Shown: positions 19,431 through 27,460 of the stretch, one piece after another
Position numbering within the stretch: position 1 is the stretch's first letter
How the letters are laid out: every line of letters starts with the position of its first letter
Source: Pedococcus cremeus
GTDB taxonomy: Bacteria > Actinomycetota > Actinomycetes > Actinomycetales > Dermatophilaceae
Reading direction: 5' to 3'
Length of the DNA stretch: 64,000 bases
Assembly (NCBI RefSeq): GCF_900111375.1
Contig: NZ_FOHB01000007.1
Coordinates: forward strand, 124,001-188,000
Program-made: the position numbers and the translations under genes
The notes under the pieces: generated by a model
What the model was told of the DNA's origin: nothing
The model's database searches: none
What the model saw: the letters and a program-made list of their open reading frames with translations, nothing else

Positions 19431-19450
19431 CTTGAGGGTAGGAACTCAAG
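19431..19450. promoter_or_regulatory. HAIR-like inverted repeat upstream of the V-ATPase operon
   Basis: CTTGAG (19431-19436) and CTCAAG (19445-19450) are separated by 8 nt. The HspR-associated inverted repeat is CTTGAGT-N7-ACTCAAG, so these arms are the same but the spacing is one base shorter. TACCCT, a -10-like hexamer on the minus strand, lies between the arms, which suits repression of the operon. Binding by HspR is inference. Confidence 0.45.
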
Positions 19451-19486
19451 GCTCGGAGGCTGATGAGGCTTTGGTCCCGGCGGCGG

Positions 19487-19569
19487 GGAGCGGGGGTCCG
19501 TCAGGGGGGAGCGGGGGTCCGCCAGGCGGAAGCAGGGGTCCGCCAGCCGGGAGCAGGGTCCGTCAGGTG
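19487..19569. repeat. 21 bp tandem repeat
   Basis: About four copies of a unit GGAGCGGGGGTCCGTCAGGG, diverging toward 19569, lie between the V-ATPase and CWB2 promoters. The copies do not encode a plausible protein. Confidence 0.8.
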
Positions 19570-19657
19570 GGAGTGGGCTCGGGTCAGGACCACGGCCGAC
19601 ACTCGGACACGTCTGGGCGAAATCCCCGAAACCGGCTCAACCGCCACTTTTCGAACC

Positions 19658-19663
19658 TAGAGT
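19658..19663 (+). promoter_or_regulatory. -10 element TAGAGT for the CWB2 protein
   Basis: TAGAGT lies 7 nt before the GTG at 19671 with no ribosome-binding site, indicating a leaderless message. Confidence 0.5.
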
Positions 19664-19670
19664 GACGCGC

Positions 19671-21626
19671 GTGTCTGCGTGGGGCGGGGTCCGGTCGGGT
19701 TTGCGGTCACTGACAGGTGTGATGGCCACGTCCGCCCTCCTCGCGGCGGCGGTGGTGACCGCGGCGGAGCCGGCCCACGCGGCGGGTGGCGGACTGGTGG
19801 GAAAGAGCGCCGCAGCCATCCTGCCCGTGACGGTCCTCGGGTCCTCCGCGGTGGTTCCGGACGCGCACCTGACCCGGCTCCAGCGGGTCGGCGGCTCCGC
19901 CGTCCGGCTCGGCGGCTCCGACCGCTACGCCACTGCCGTCTCGGTCTCCAGGTCGGTCGCACCGTCCGGGACCAGGGAGGTGGTGCTCGCGACGGGCGGC
20001 GCCTTCCCCGACGCGCTGGCCGCCGGCCCCCTCGCGGCCAGGCTGTCCGGGGTCGTGCTCATCACCGCGCCGACGAGCCTGCCGCAGGTCGTCCGCGACG
20101 AGCTGAGCCGGCTCAAGCCGCGCCGCATCACCGTCGTCGGCGGCACCGGCGCGGTGTCGAACGCCGTGCTGGGTGCGGCCCGGACCGCCGCCGGGGGCGC
20201 GAGCGTCGCCGTCCGCCGGCTCGACGGCGCCGACCGCTACCTGACGGCCCGCCGGGTCGCGGGGGAGTTCCCCGCCGGAGTGCGCGGGACCGTGCTCGCT
20301 GCCGGAGCAGACTTCCCGGACGGCGTGGCCTCGGGCCCGGTGGCCGCAGCCCTGGGCGGGCCGGTCCTCCTCTCTCCGCGGGACAGTCTGAGCGCTGCGG
20401 TCCGCGACGAGCTGAAGCGCCTGGCCCCCGGACGGCTGGTGCTCGCCGGAGGCACCGGAGCGCTCTCGACCACCGTCGAGTCGGCGGCCGAGAGCGCAAC
20501 GGGTCGTCAGGCCGAGCGGGCGGCCGGAGCCGACCGCTACGCCACCTCGGCCGCGCTGGCAGCGGTGCTCACCTCCACCGGCAAGGCGGGGGGCGCCTTC
20601 GTGGCCACGGGCACCGCCTTCCCCGACGCGCTCGTCGGCGGGGTCGCCGCAGCACGCAGGCACGCGCCCATCCTGCTCACCGCCGCGCGGGCAGCCGGGG
20701 CGTCGGCGACCGCCGCGGAGGTCGGCCGGCTTCGCGGCCTCGGCGACTGGGTGGTCCTGAGCCTCCAGGCGCTGGCGCGGCAGCAGTCACTGCCCACCGG
20801 ACAGACCGCCTACGACGCCGCCCACCAGTGGAGCAGCCTCGGCATCCTCTACGGGTGGGACGACGCAGAGGCGAAGGCCCAGCTCCAGCGGCTGCGAGCC
20901 AGCCGGAAGCCCGACGGCGGCTACGGGGTCGACGGTGCGTGGGACGCCTTCCAGGACGGCAGCGTGAACCCTGCCTCCGCCAGCTACCTCATCACCGTCA
21001 CCGACCACGCCGGCCGCGCCCTCCTCGAGGGCCACCGTGCCGGTGTCATCGCGGCGAGCGAGATCCAGCCGCTGGTCGACCTGGTGCTCAGCTGGCCCAC
21101 CGTGCAGGGCGACCCCGACTGCCTCGCCTACACCCGTCAGCCCAGCGACCGTCGCTACTGCGTCTACAACGTGAACACCGGTGCCGCCTGGTTCCTCAAG
21201 GCCGCCTATGACGCAGGGATCCGGCGCCCCGGCCAGCTGGAGCTCTCGCGTCGGCTGTACACGCACGACGCGGCGCTGCAGCACGGCGGCTGGTGGCCCT
21301 ACTCCTCGGCCGCGAAGCCGAGCACCTACCAGGACTGGAACCACAACGCGGCCATGGTCGACATGCAGCTCGACCTCGACCCGGCGGCCGGCCAGAAGAC
21401 GCTCGACGCGGTCATGCCCGGCGGCTGGGTGCACCCGGTCGCCAGCGTGCGCAAGTACGACGACGCCATGGGCTACACCCGTCTGGTGCCCTCCGCCTGC
21501 GCGTACCGTTCCAGCGCCCTGGTGGCGGCCGACCGCGCGATCCTGCCGAAGCAGAGGGTCAACGCCGCCGACACGGGCCAGCTCACCTTGTGGGCGGTCC
21601 GCACCGCCCGCGCCTGCGGCGCCTGA
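19671..21626 (+). CDS. secreted CWB2 cell-wall-binding protein with unassigned C-terminal domain
   Basis: A 651-residue exported protein. The signal peptide (LTGVMATSALLAAAVVTAAEPAHA) ends in AHA. Three cell wall-binding repeat 2 modules follow (residues about 60-360), each with the RLGGSDRYATA / RLDGADRYLTA / AAGADRYATSA start, a FPDALAAGPLAA-type segment and a VVGGTGAVS-type segment. The last about 280 residues are a helical domain with DGGYGVDGAW, QHGGWWPYSS and NHNAAMVDMQL, which I cannot assign; the spacing of aromatic helices recalls alpha/alpha-toroid enzymes. GTG 19671 is preferred to GTG 19662 because TAGAGT precedes it by 7 nt. Confidence 0.8.
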   Translation: MSAWGGVRSGLRSLTGVMATSALLAAAVVTAAEPAHAAGGGLVGKSAAAILPVTVLGSSAVVPDAHLTRLQRVGGSAVRLGGSDRYATAVSVSRSVAPSGTREVVLATGGAFPDALAAGPLAARLSGVVLITAPTSLPQVVRDELSRLKPRRITVVGGTGAVSNAVLGAARTAAGGASVAVRRLDGADRYLTARRVAGEFPAGVRGTVLAAGADFPDGVASGPVAAALGGPVLLSPRDSLSAAVRDELKRLAPGRLVLAGGTGALSTTVESAAESATGRQAERAAGADRYATSAALAAVLTSTGKAGGAFVATGTAFPDALVGGVAAARRHAPILLTAARAAGASATAAEVGRLRGLGDWVVLSLQALARQQSLPTGQTAYDAAHQWSSLGILYGWDDAEAKAQLQRLRASRKPDGGYGVDGAWDAFQDGSVNPASASYLITVTDHAGRALLEGHRAGVIAASEIQPLVDLVLSWPTVQGDPDCLAYTRQPSDRRYCVYNVNTGAAWFLKAAYDAGIRRPGQLELSRRLYTHDAALQHGGWWPYSSAAKPSTYQDWNHNAAMVDMQLDLDPAAGQKTLDAVMPGGWVHPVASVRKYDDAMGYTRLVPSACAYRSSALVAADRAILPKQRVNAADTGQLTLWAVRTARACGA

Positions 21627-21720
21627 CCTGGGTCGCCGTCCACAGGGCGGTTGACGAGGCCACACCGTCCACAGGTCGCGCGGATGGGGTTGTGTGACAA
21701 GAGCCGGTATGCCGCCAAAG

Positions 21721-21737
21721 CCGTTGCGTTGCAACGG
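21721..21737 (+). terminator. hairpin after the CWB2 gene
   Basis: CCGTTGC (21721-21727), loop GTT, GCAACGG (21731-21737), then TTTCCGTT. A perfect 7 bp stem followed by a short T-run, about 95 nt past the CWB2 stop, is a plausible intrinsic terminator. It could instead be an operator for the next gene. Confidence 0.5.
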
Positions 21738-21781
21738 TTTCCGTTCATTGCGGCTTGAGGTGGGTTGTCGGTGGTCACCCC

Positions 21782-21787
21782 TACGGT
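21782..21787 (+). promoter_or_regulatory. -10 element TACGGT for the DUF222/HNH gene
   Basis: TACGGT ends 7 nt before the ATG at 21795, with no ribosome-binding site, matching the leaderless pattern. Confidence 0.5.
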
Positions 21788-21794
21788 TGTCGCC

Positions 21795-23138
21795 ATGGAG
21801 GGGAACCAGCGCCACGGCGAGCAGGCAGGTCACTGCCTGAGCCTGGCCGAGCGCCGGGAGCGGTTCGCCGCCGCGCGGGAGGCGCTGCATGGGCTGGACG
21901 AGGTGACGTGGCAGTGCCCCTCCGGTGGTGGTGAGGACGGTCTGTCCGGTCTCATGGGCGAGGTCGACGCGCTGGGCATGGCGTGTGACGCGGGCCGGGT
22001 GGCGGTGCTGCGGGAGGCGATGCACCGCGGCGAGAGCTCCGGCGGGTCGGCGGCGCTGACCACGGCGCAGTGGGTCCGCCACCACGCCCCGTCGACCATC
22101 GCCGGTGGTGCGGCGGCGATCGTGTCGGTCGCGACCGCGTTCGGGAAGCGCGTCAACGCCCCGGTGAAGGAAGCAGTGGAGTCCGGCCGCCTGCCGGTGA
22201 AGTCCGCGGCGGTGGTGGTGTCCGAGGCCGACAAGCTGCGCCCGCTGCTGGCGGATGGGGCCGAGCCGCACGTGCTGGAGGGGCTGATCGGGATGGCCGA
22301 GCAGCACGGCCCGTCCGGGTGCCGGCTGCTGCGTGACGGGCTGATCGCCAAGTACGGGCGCCAGGACGTGCTGCAGGACCAGCAGAGCATGGGCAAGTCC
22401 TTCATCCGGCTCTCCCCACCGACCGACACCGGGGCGAGCACGTTCGAGTACCGGCTGACTCTCGACGTGGAGGGCAAGGCGGTCCTCGAGGCCGCCCTCG
22501 GCCCACTTTCGGCCCCCAGGCCGGTCGACGGCGAACGCGACCTGCGGTCCTCGGACCGCCGCCGCGGCGACGCCCTCATCTCCCTGGTCCGGCGTGCGGT
22601 CGGAGCCGGGGACGAGGTCGGCAAGACCAACAAGACGACGCTGCTGCTGACCATGAGCTACGAGGACCTGAAGGACCGCCTCGGCGCGGCCACCACCTTG
22701 GGCGGGCTCGACGCCGGCACCCACCTCGCCCCCGAGACCGTCCGGCGGCTGTGCTGCGACGGCTCGGTCATCCCGATCGTCCTCGGCTCCGACGGGGAGG
22801 TCATGGACTGGGGTCTGGAGAAGCGGTTCTTCACCGACGCCCAGACCAAACGCCTCTGGCTGCGCGACGGCGGCTGCACCTACCCCGGCTGCGGGGCACC
22901 GCCGCAGTGGACCGACGCCCACCACCTGGTGCACTGGGCCGACCTCGGACCCTCGGACCTGGCCAACGGGGCGCTGCTCTGCGAGCGGCACCACACCATC
23001 GTGCACACCCGCCGCCTGGCCGGCCGCGTCGTGCAGGGGGCGTTCGGGGAACGGGTCGAGTGGGACCTCACCCGCGGCTCCTACGCCGACCTGCTCGCCC
23101 GCCGGGCGGCCAGCAACACCGCAACCGAACCAGCGTGA
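21795..23138 (+). CDS. DUF222 / HNH endonuclease (13E12 repeat family)
   Basis: A 447-residue protein of the actinobacterial 13E12 family. The N-terminal DUF222 region (EALHGLDEVTW ... AAQWVRHHAP-type helices) is followed by a C-terminal HNH nuclease fold: LWLRDGGCTYPGCGAPPQWTDAHHLVHWADLGPSDLANGALLCERHHTIVH, with two CxxC-type Cys and the catalytic AHH and final HH. These genes are often multicopy and mobile-like in actinobacteria; cellular role unknown. ATG 21795 is preferred over TTG 21765 because of the -10 at 21782. Confidence 0.88.
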   Translation: MEGNQRHGEQAGHCLSLAERRERFAAAREALHGLDEVTWQCPSGGGEDGLSGLMGEVDALGMACDAGRVAVLREAMHRGESSGGSAALTTAQWVRHHAPSTIAGGAAAIVSVATAFGKRVNAPVKEAVESGRLPVKSAAVVVSEADKLRPLLADGAEPHVLEGLIGMAEQHGPSGCRLLRDGLIAKYGRQDVLQDQQSMGKSFIRLSPPTDTGASTFEYRLTLDVEGKAVLEAALGPLSAPRPVDGERDLRSSDRRRGDALISLVRRAVGAGDEVGKTNKTTLLLTMSYEDLKDRLGAATTLGGLDAGTHLAPETVRRLCCDGSVIPIVLGSDGEVMDWGLEKRFFTDAQTKRLWLRDGGCTYPGCGAPPQWTDAHHLVHWADLGPSDLANGALLCERHHTIVHTRRLAGRVVQGAFGERVEWDLTRGSYADLLARRAASNTATEPA

Positions 23139-23177
23139 CCCCGCCCCACACCCCGCCACCCGCTGGCGGGGCCACAG

Positions 23178-23224
23178 GCATGTCCGTGCCCCGACGAGAA
23201 GGCATGTCCGTGCCTCGATGAGAA
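23178..23224. repeat. tandem repeat, 23 bp, before the terminator
   Basis: Two near-identical units beginning GGCATGTCCGTGCC (about 23178 and 23201) lie side by side, differing at two bases. Each could fold on GGCA/TGCC. They sit between the DUF222 stop and the strong terminator. Confidence 0.75.
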
Positions 23225-23228
23225 GGAG

Positions 23229-23268
23229 AGAGGGGCGGTATGCCGGCCACCCGGCATACCGCCCCTCT
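23229..23268. terminator. strong bidirectional terminator built from an inverted GTATGCCG pair
   Basis: An 18 bp perfect stem (23229-23246 with 23251-23268) and a 4 nt loop CCAC. The inner part of each arm is GGTATGCCGG/CCGGCATACC, the over-represented octamer in inverted orientation. It lies between the convergent DUF222 and LCP genes, so it can stop transcription from both. Confidence 0.85.
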
Positions 23269-23311
23269 TGCTGTCCCTGCCACCACCGAGCGGCGAGGGA
23301 GGGGGAGTCGC

Positions 23312-24592
23312 TCAGCCCCCGGAGGGCTTGCCGTCGGTGCCGGGCGGCGGCTCCTCGAGCGGCTCGTCCTTGCGCAGCATGGTGAACAGCGCCTTGGCCC
23401 GCTGGGTGTTCCACTTGATGGAGCTGCCGGCCTGGGTCTGGTAGTTCTCGCTCTGGATCGGCACGACCAGGCTGAGGCCCTCGTCCTTGGAGACCGCGCG
23501 GAGCGCCATCAGGACACGGCCGGCGTCGGTCATCGAGGTGTCCTCGCCGACGATGAGGCCCTTGGCGGCGGCGTGGCTGAAGCCCCAGTAGCGGGTCGGG
23601 ACCAGCACGGTCGAGGGGGTGGCGGCCTTCTTCATGATGGCGCCGAGGAACTGCCGCTGGCGGTCGGCCCGGCCGATGTCGCCGCGGGGGTCGGAGTAGC
23701 GGGCCCGGACGTAGCCGAGGGCGTTCCTGCCGTCGAGGTTCTGGCAGCCCTTCTTGAGGTTGATCCCAGCCTTGGGGTCGTTCATGTTGTTCTTCACGCA
23801 GATGTTCACGCCGTCGAGGCTGTCGACGACGGAGGCGAAGCCCCCGAAGCCGATCTCGACGTACCCGTCGATGTGCAGGTCGGTGACCTGCTCCACCGTG
23901 TGCACCAGCAGCTTCGGGCCGCCGAAGGCGAACGCCGCGTTGACCTTGTTGCTGCCGTGGCCGGGAATCGGCACGTACGAGTCGCGCGGCAGGGAGATGA
24001 GGGCGGGCTTGCCGTCACCGGCGGGCACGTGCACCAGGATGATCGAGTCGGTGCGACGTCCGGCGGCCTTGCCGGTCGAGTACTCCTTGCGCTGGGCCGC
24101 GGTCAGGCCCTCGCGGCTGTCGGAGCCGACGAGCAGGTAGTTGTAGCCCTTGCTGTCCGACGGGCGGGCGCCCTTGGGGGCGGTGTCCACCTTGGTCACG
24201 GCATTCCAGGCGTGCCACGGGGTGTAGACCATGAAGGCCAGCCAGCCGAGGATGACCAGCACCACGAGCCAGCCCCAGCGCAGGCGGCGTCTCGGTCGTG
24301 CCTGGTCGGCGGAGCGGGCCGGGCGCTGGCGTCCGCCACCACCGCCGTTCCCGCCACCGCGGCCACCGTTGCCGGAGCCGCCGTCGTCGTCGTAGCCACC
24401 GCCCCGGCGGTCAGGGCGCTCGGTCACCGGCAGCGGCCGCGTGCCACCGTCGACGGGGGCGCCGGCACCACCGCGTCGGCCCCGGCGCACGTCGACGGTG
24501 TAGACGTCGTCGTCCCCCGAGCTCATGGCAGCGCCACGCCCTCGTTGGGGGAGCGGGCGGGCGTCGTCCGGGCGGGTGTCGCGGGGCGTCAT
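23312..24592 (-). CDS. LytR-CpsA-Psr (LCP) family ligase
   Basis: A 426-residue membrane-anchored LCP protein. A low-complexity Gly/Arg cytoplasmic stretch is followed by one helix (WGWLVVLVILGWLAFMVYT). The LCP catalytic core has NYLLVGSDSREGLTAAQR, RRTDSIILVHVPAGDGKPALISLPRDSYVPIPG, and GRNALGYVRARYSDPRGDIGRADRQRQFL, with the conserved Arg/Asp set that binds the polyprenyl-pyrophosphate. It transfers a lipid-linked glycopolymer to the wall. ATG 24592 is chosen; a later ATG at 24526 is possible. Divergent from a second LCP gene. Confidence 0.9.
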   Translation of the reverse strand: MTPRDTRPDDARPLPQRGRGAAMSSGDDDVYTVDVRRGRRGGAGAPVDGGTRPLPVTERPDRRGGGYDDDGGSGNGGRGGGNGGGGGRQRPARSADQARPRRRLRWGWLVVLVILGWLAFMVYTPWHAWNAVTKVDTAPKGARPSDSKGYNYLLVGSDSREGLTAAQRKEYSTGKAAGRRTDSIILVHVPAGDGKPALISLPRDSYVPIPGHGSNKVNAAFAFGGPKLLVHTVEQVTDLHIDGYVEIGFGGFASVVDSLDGVNICVKNNMNDPKAGINLKKGCQNLDGRNALGYVRARYSDPRGDIGRADRQRQFLGAIMKKAATPSTVLVPTRYWGFSHAAAKGLIVGEDTSMTDAGRVLMALRAVSKDEGLSLVVPIQSENYQTQAGSSIKWNTQRAKALFTMLRKDEPLEEPPPGTDGKPSGG

Positions 24593-24693
24593 GCCGACAT
24601 GATCCTCTGCGAGCCGTTCCCCGCCAAAAAGGACGCACCGCACCAACCCAGGAAAGACCCGCGCGCCTCAGGAGTAACACCCGTCACTTCCCT

Positions 24694-24699
24694 GATACT
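24694..24699 (+). promoter_or_regulatory. -10-like element GATACT for the second LCP gene
   Basis: GATACT lies 8 nt before the ATG at 24708 without a ribosome-binding site, resembling the leaderless arrangement although the first base is G. Confidence 0.35.
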
Positions 24700-24707
24700 G
24701 AGCGACC

Positions 24708-26300
24708 ATGAGCCGACCCCCTGCACCACCGGAGCTGGACGCCGAGGAGAGCGTCTACCTGTCGGGTCGGCCGGACCGCCGGCTCGCCGACCCGGAGCTG
24801 ATGGGCCCCCGGATGCGCCGCCGCCGCGCCTTCTCGCTGATCCTGCTCACCCTCGTCTTCCCCGGGAGCGCGCAGCTCGCTGCCGGCAACCGCACGCTGG
24901 GCCGCGTCGCCGTCCGCTGCTGGCTGGGCCTGTGGGTGCTGGCCTTCCTCTCCGGGATGCTGTTCCTGGTGCACCGCACCGCCTTCCTCGGGCTCTTCGG
25001 TCGCTCCTGGTTTCTCACCGTCCTCCAGTGGGGCCTGTGGGGGTTCGCCGCGCTGTGGGGCGTGCTCTTCCTCGACGCCTGGCGCCTCGGGCAGCCTGGC
25101 CGCCTCGTCATCCAGGCGCGGCGCTGGCTCACCGGCCTCACCGCCGGGCTGCTCGTGGTCACCTCGGGCGGCCTCGTGTATGCCGCCAGCAGCGTCGGAG
25201 CCGGCAAGGACGCCCTCAACTCCCTCTTCACCGGCAAGCGCGCGGTCGCCGCGACCGACGGCCGCTACAACATCCTGCTGCTCGGCGCCGACAGCGGTAA
25301 GTCGCGCGTCGGCACCCGTCCGGACAGCATCCAGCTCGCGAGCGTCGACGCCGAGACCGGCCGCGCCGTCATGTTCGGCTTCTCCCGCGACATGGAGAAC
25401 ATCAACTTCCGACCCGGGTCGGTCATGCAGCGGCTCATGCCGGAGGGCTGGAACTGCGGCGACCAGTGCCTGCTCAACGGCATCTACACGTGGGCCGAGA
25501 ACCACCGTGCGGAGTTCCCACCCGGTACCCAGAACCCGGGCGTGCTCGCCACGCGTGAGGCGGTCGAGGCGGTCAGCGGCCTCGACGTGCACTACTACGT
25601 CATGGTCGACCTCAAGGGCTTCCAGCGGATGGTCAACGCGGTGGGCGGCCTCGACGTCACCGTGCAGCGGCGCACCCCGATCGGTGGGGAGACCTCGCCC
25701 ATCAGCGGGTGGATCGAGCCCGGCCGCCAGCACCTCGACGGCTTCCACGCCCTCTGGTACGCCCGGTCCCGCACCGGCTCCACCAACTACGACCGGATGG
25801 CCCGCCAGCGCTGCGTGATGACCGCGCTCGTCGACCAGGTCGACCCGCAGACGGTGCTCACCCGCTTCCAGAAGATCGCCGCAGCCAGCTCGGGCATGGT
25901 GCACACCGACCTGCCCCAGTCCGAGCTCGGCTACTTCGCCGACCTCGCGATGAAGACGCGGTCGCAGAAGATCAAGAGCGTCAACTTCGTGCCGCCGCTC
26001 ATCAAGCCGTGGGACTACGACGCCAACTTCGTGAGGCAGCAGGTGGCCGCGACCATCGCCGCGTCGGAGAAGAGCAAGGCAGGTACGAAGACCCCGGCAG
26101 CGAAGGCTTCCCGGTCCTCGACCGGCTCCAGCGGCTCTGGTTCAGGCGGCTCCGGCTCCGGCGCGAAGAGCGGCAGCGGGAAGTCGGGCGGGACGTCCGC
26201 CGCGACGCCGCGGCAGGGTGGGGCGGGCCCCCAGGGGCCGGTGCAGGTGCGCGGGCAGGCGGCGGAGGCCGACCTGGCTTCCGTATGCTCCGCCTCATGA
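24708..26300 (+). CDS. LCP family ligase with polytopic N-terminus
   Basis: A 530-residue protein. The N-terminal 160 residues hold about four helices (for example FSLILLTLVFPGSAQLAAG, VRCWLGLWVLAFLSGMLFLV and WLTGLTAGLLVVTSGGLVYAA), unlike the single helix of standard LCP proteins. The LCP core follows: YNILLLGADSGKSRVGTRPDSIQLASVD, FGFSRDMENINF, DLKGFQRMVNAVGGLDVTVQ and DGFHALWYARSRTGSTNYDRMARQRCVM. The tail is Ser/Gly-rich. Its TGA overlaps the next ATG (ATGA). Confidence 0.88.
   Translation: MSRPPAPPELDAEESVYLSGRPDRRLADPELMGPRMRRRRAFSLILLTLVFPGSAQLAAGNRTLGRVAVRCWLGLWVLAFLSGMLFLVHRTAFLGLFGRSWFLTVLQWGLWGFAALWGVLFLDAWRLGQPGRLVIQARRWLTGLTAGLLVVTSGGLVYAASSVGAGKDALNSLFTGKRAVAATDGRYNILLLGADSGKSRVGTRPDSIQLASVDAETGRAVMFGFSRDMENINFRPGSVMQRLMPEGWNCGDQCLLNGIYTWAENHRAEFPPGTQNPGVLATREAVEAVSGLDVHYYVMVDLKGFQRMVNAVGGLDVTVQRRTPIGGETSPISGWIEPGRQHLDGFHALWYARSRTGSTNYDRMARQRCVMTALVDQVDPQTVLTRFQKIAAASSGMVHTDLPQSELGYFADLAMKTRSQKIKSVNFVPPLIKPWDYDANFVRQQVAATIAASEKSKAGTKTPAAKASRSSTGSSGSGSGGSGSGAKSGSGKSGGTSAATPRQGGAGPQGPVQVRGQAAEADLASVCSAS
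26284..26289 (+). promoter_or_regulatory. -10 element TATGCT inside the LCP gene end
   Basis: TATGCT lies 7 nt before the ATG of the following glycosyltransferase, inside the last codons of the LCP gene. It could give a separate leaderless transcript of the two GT2 genes, in addition to coupled translation. Confidence 0.4.
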
Positions 26301-27460
26301 GTTCGCCGGACCGTCCGCACGAGCAGCACGACGAGGAGCCCCACCGGGCGCCGCAACGCGGCGCTCACGGCGCGGCCGCCGTCGGGGTGGTCATGCCGAT
26401 CCTCAACGAGGAGCGGCACCTCGAGGAGGCGGTCGCCGCCGTGCTCGGACAGCGGTATGCCGGGTCCGTCACCGTCGTCCTCGCGCTCGGCCCGAGCACG
26501 GACCGCACCGACGAGATCGCCGCTGACCTCGTGCGCCGCGAGCCGCGGGTCCGCACGGTGCGCAACCCGTCGGGTCGCACGCCGGAGGCCCTCAATGCCG
26601 CGCTCGCGGCACTGCCCGACGAGGTCGAGGTCGTGGTCCGGGTCGACGGGCACGGCATCCTCGAGCCCGACTACGTCCGCACCGCCTGCGAGCTGCTGGA
26701 GCAGACCGGTGCCGCCAACGTCGGTGGGGTGATGCACGCCGAGGGCGTCACCACCTTCGAGCGCGCCGTCGCGGCCGCCATGACGTCGCGCCTCGGCGTC
26801 GGGAACGCCGCCTTCCACACCGGCGGGGCGTCCGGCCCGGCCGACACCGTCTACCTCGGGGTGTTCCGGCGCGAGTGGCTGCGCCGCATGGGCGGCTACG
26901 ACGAGCGGTTCACCCGAGCCCAGGACTGGGAGCTCAACCACCGGATCCGTGAAGCCGGGGGACTGGTCTGGTTCTCGCCCGAGCTGCGGGTCACCTACCG
27001 ACCGCGCCCCACGCTGGCGACCCTGGCCCGGCAGTACCGCGACTACGGCCGGTGGCGCCGCGTCGTCGCCCGGGAGCACCGCGGCACCATCAACCTGCGC
27101 TACCTGGCACCTCCGACGGCCCTCGTGCTGGTCGCGGGCGGTGCCGTCGCCGGCTTCCTGTGGGCGCCCGCGTGGGTGCTGCCGGCTGGGTACCTCTCGG
27201 TCACCACGCTCGGCGGTCTCACGATGAAGGGCCGGCTCGACTGGCGCGAGCGGCTGCTCGAGACGGTGGTGCTGCCGACGATGCACCTCAGCTGGGGCTG
27301 GGGATTCCTCAGCAGCCCGCGTGACCTCATGCCCGAGCTCGACCGCGAGCACGGCGTGCCCCACGACAGTGCTGAATCGCCCGCTACGCCCGGCAGCCTC
27401 GACTCGCCTGCTACGCCCGGCAGCGTCGACTCGCCGGCTACGCCCGGCAGCGGCGCGTGA
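26297..27460 (+). CDS. GT2 family glycosyltransferase, membrane-associated
   Basis: A 387-residue GT-A enzyme: GVVMPILNEERHLEEAVAAVLGQRY, RNPSGRTPEALNAAL, VVVRVDGHGILEPDYV (DxD-like metal site) and FTRAQDWELNHRIREAGGLVWF (acceptor-site ED-type motif), followed by two helices (ALVLVAGGAVAGFLWAPAWVL and the following segment). It resembles succinoglycan-type GT2 enzymes (ExoA-like). The C-terminal tail contains a 9-residue SPATPGS-type repeat three times, coded by 27 bp units. ATGA overlap with LCP, GTGA overlap with the next gene. Confidence 0.85.
   Translation: MSSPDRPHEQHDEEPHRAPQRGAHGAAAVGVVMPILNEERHLEEAVAAVLGQRYAGSVTVVLALGPSTDRTDEIAADLVRREPRVRTVRNPSGRTPEALNAALAALPDEVEVVVRVDGHGILEPDYVRTACELLEQTGAANVGGVMHAEGVTTFERAVAAAMTSRLGVGNAAFHTGGASGPADTVYLGVFRREWLRRMGGYDERFTRAQDWELNHRIREAGGLVWFSPELRVTYRPRPTLATLARQYRDYGRWRRVVAREHRGTINLRYLAPPTALVLVAGGAVAGFLWAPAWVLPAGYLSVTTLGGLTMKGRLDWRERLLETVVLPTMHLSWGWGFLSSPRDLMPELDREHGVPHDSAESPATPGSLDSPATPGSVDSPATPGSGA
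27377..27457 (+). repeat. 27 bp in-frame tandem repeat, GT2 3' end
   Basis: Three 27 bp units (27377, 27404, 27431) that share TACGCCCGGCAGC encode repeated SPATPGS-type residues at the C-terminus of the glycosyltransferase, running to its stop. Confidence 0.85.

Larger units (their letters stand above)
19367..19670. other. divergent regulatory region with inverted and tandem repeats
   Basis: About 300 bp between the ATPase operon and the CWB2 gene. It holds the subunit G/H ribosome-binding site, a CTTGAG/CTCAAG inverted repeat (19431-19450), a run of 21 bp tandem repeats (19487-19569) and the -10 hexamer of the CWB2 gene. Confidence 0.7.
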
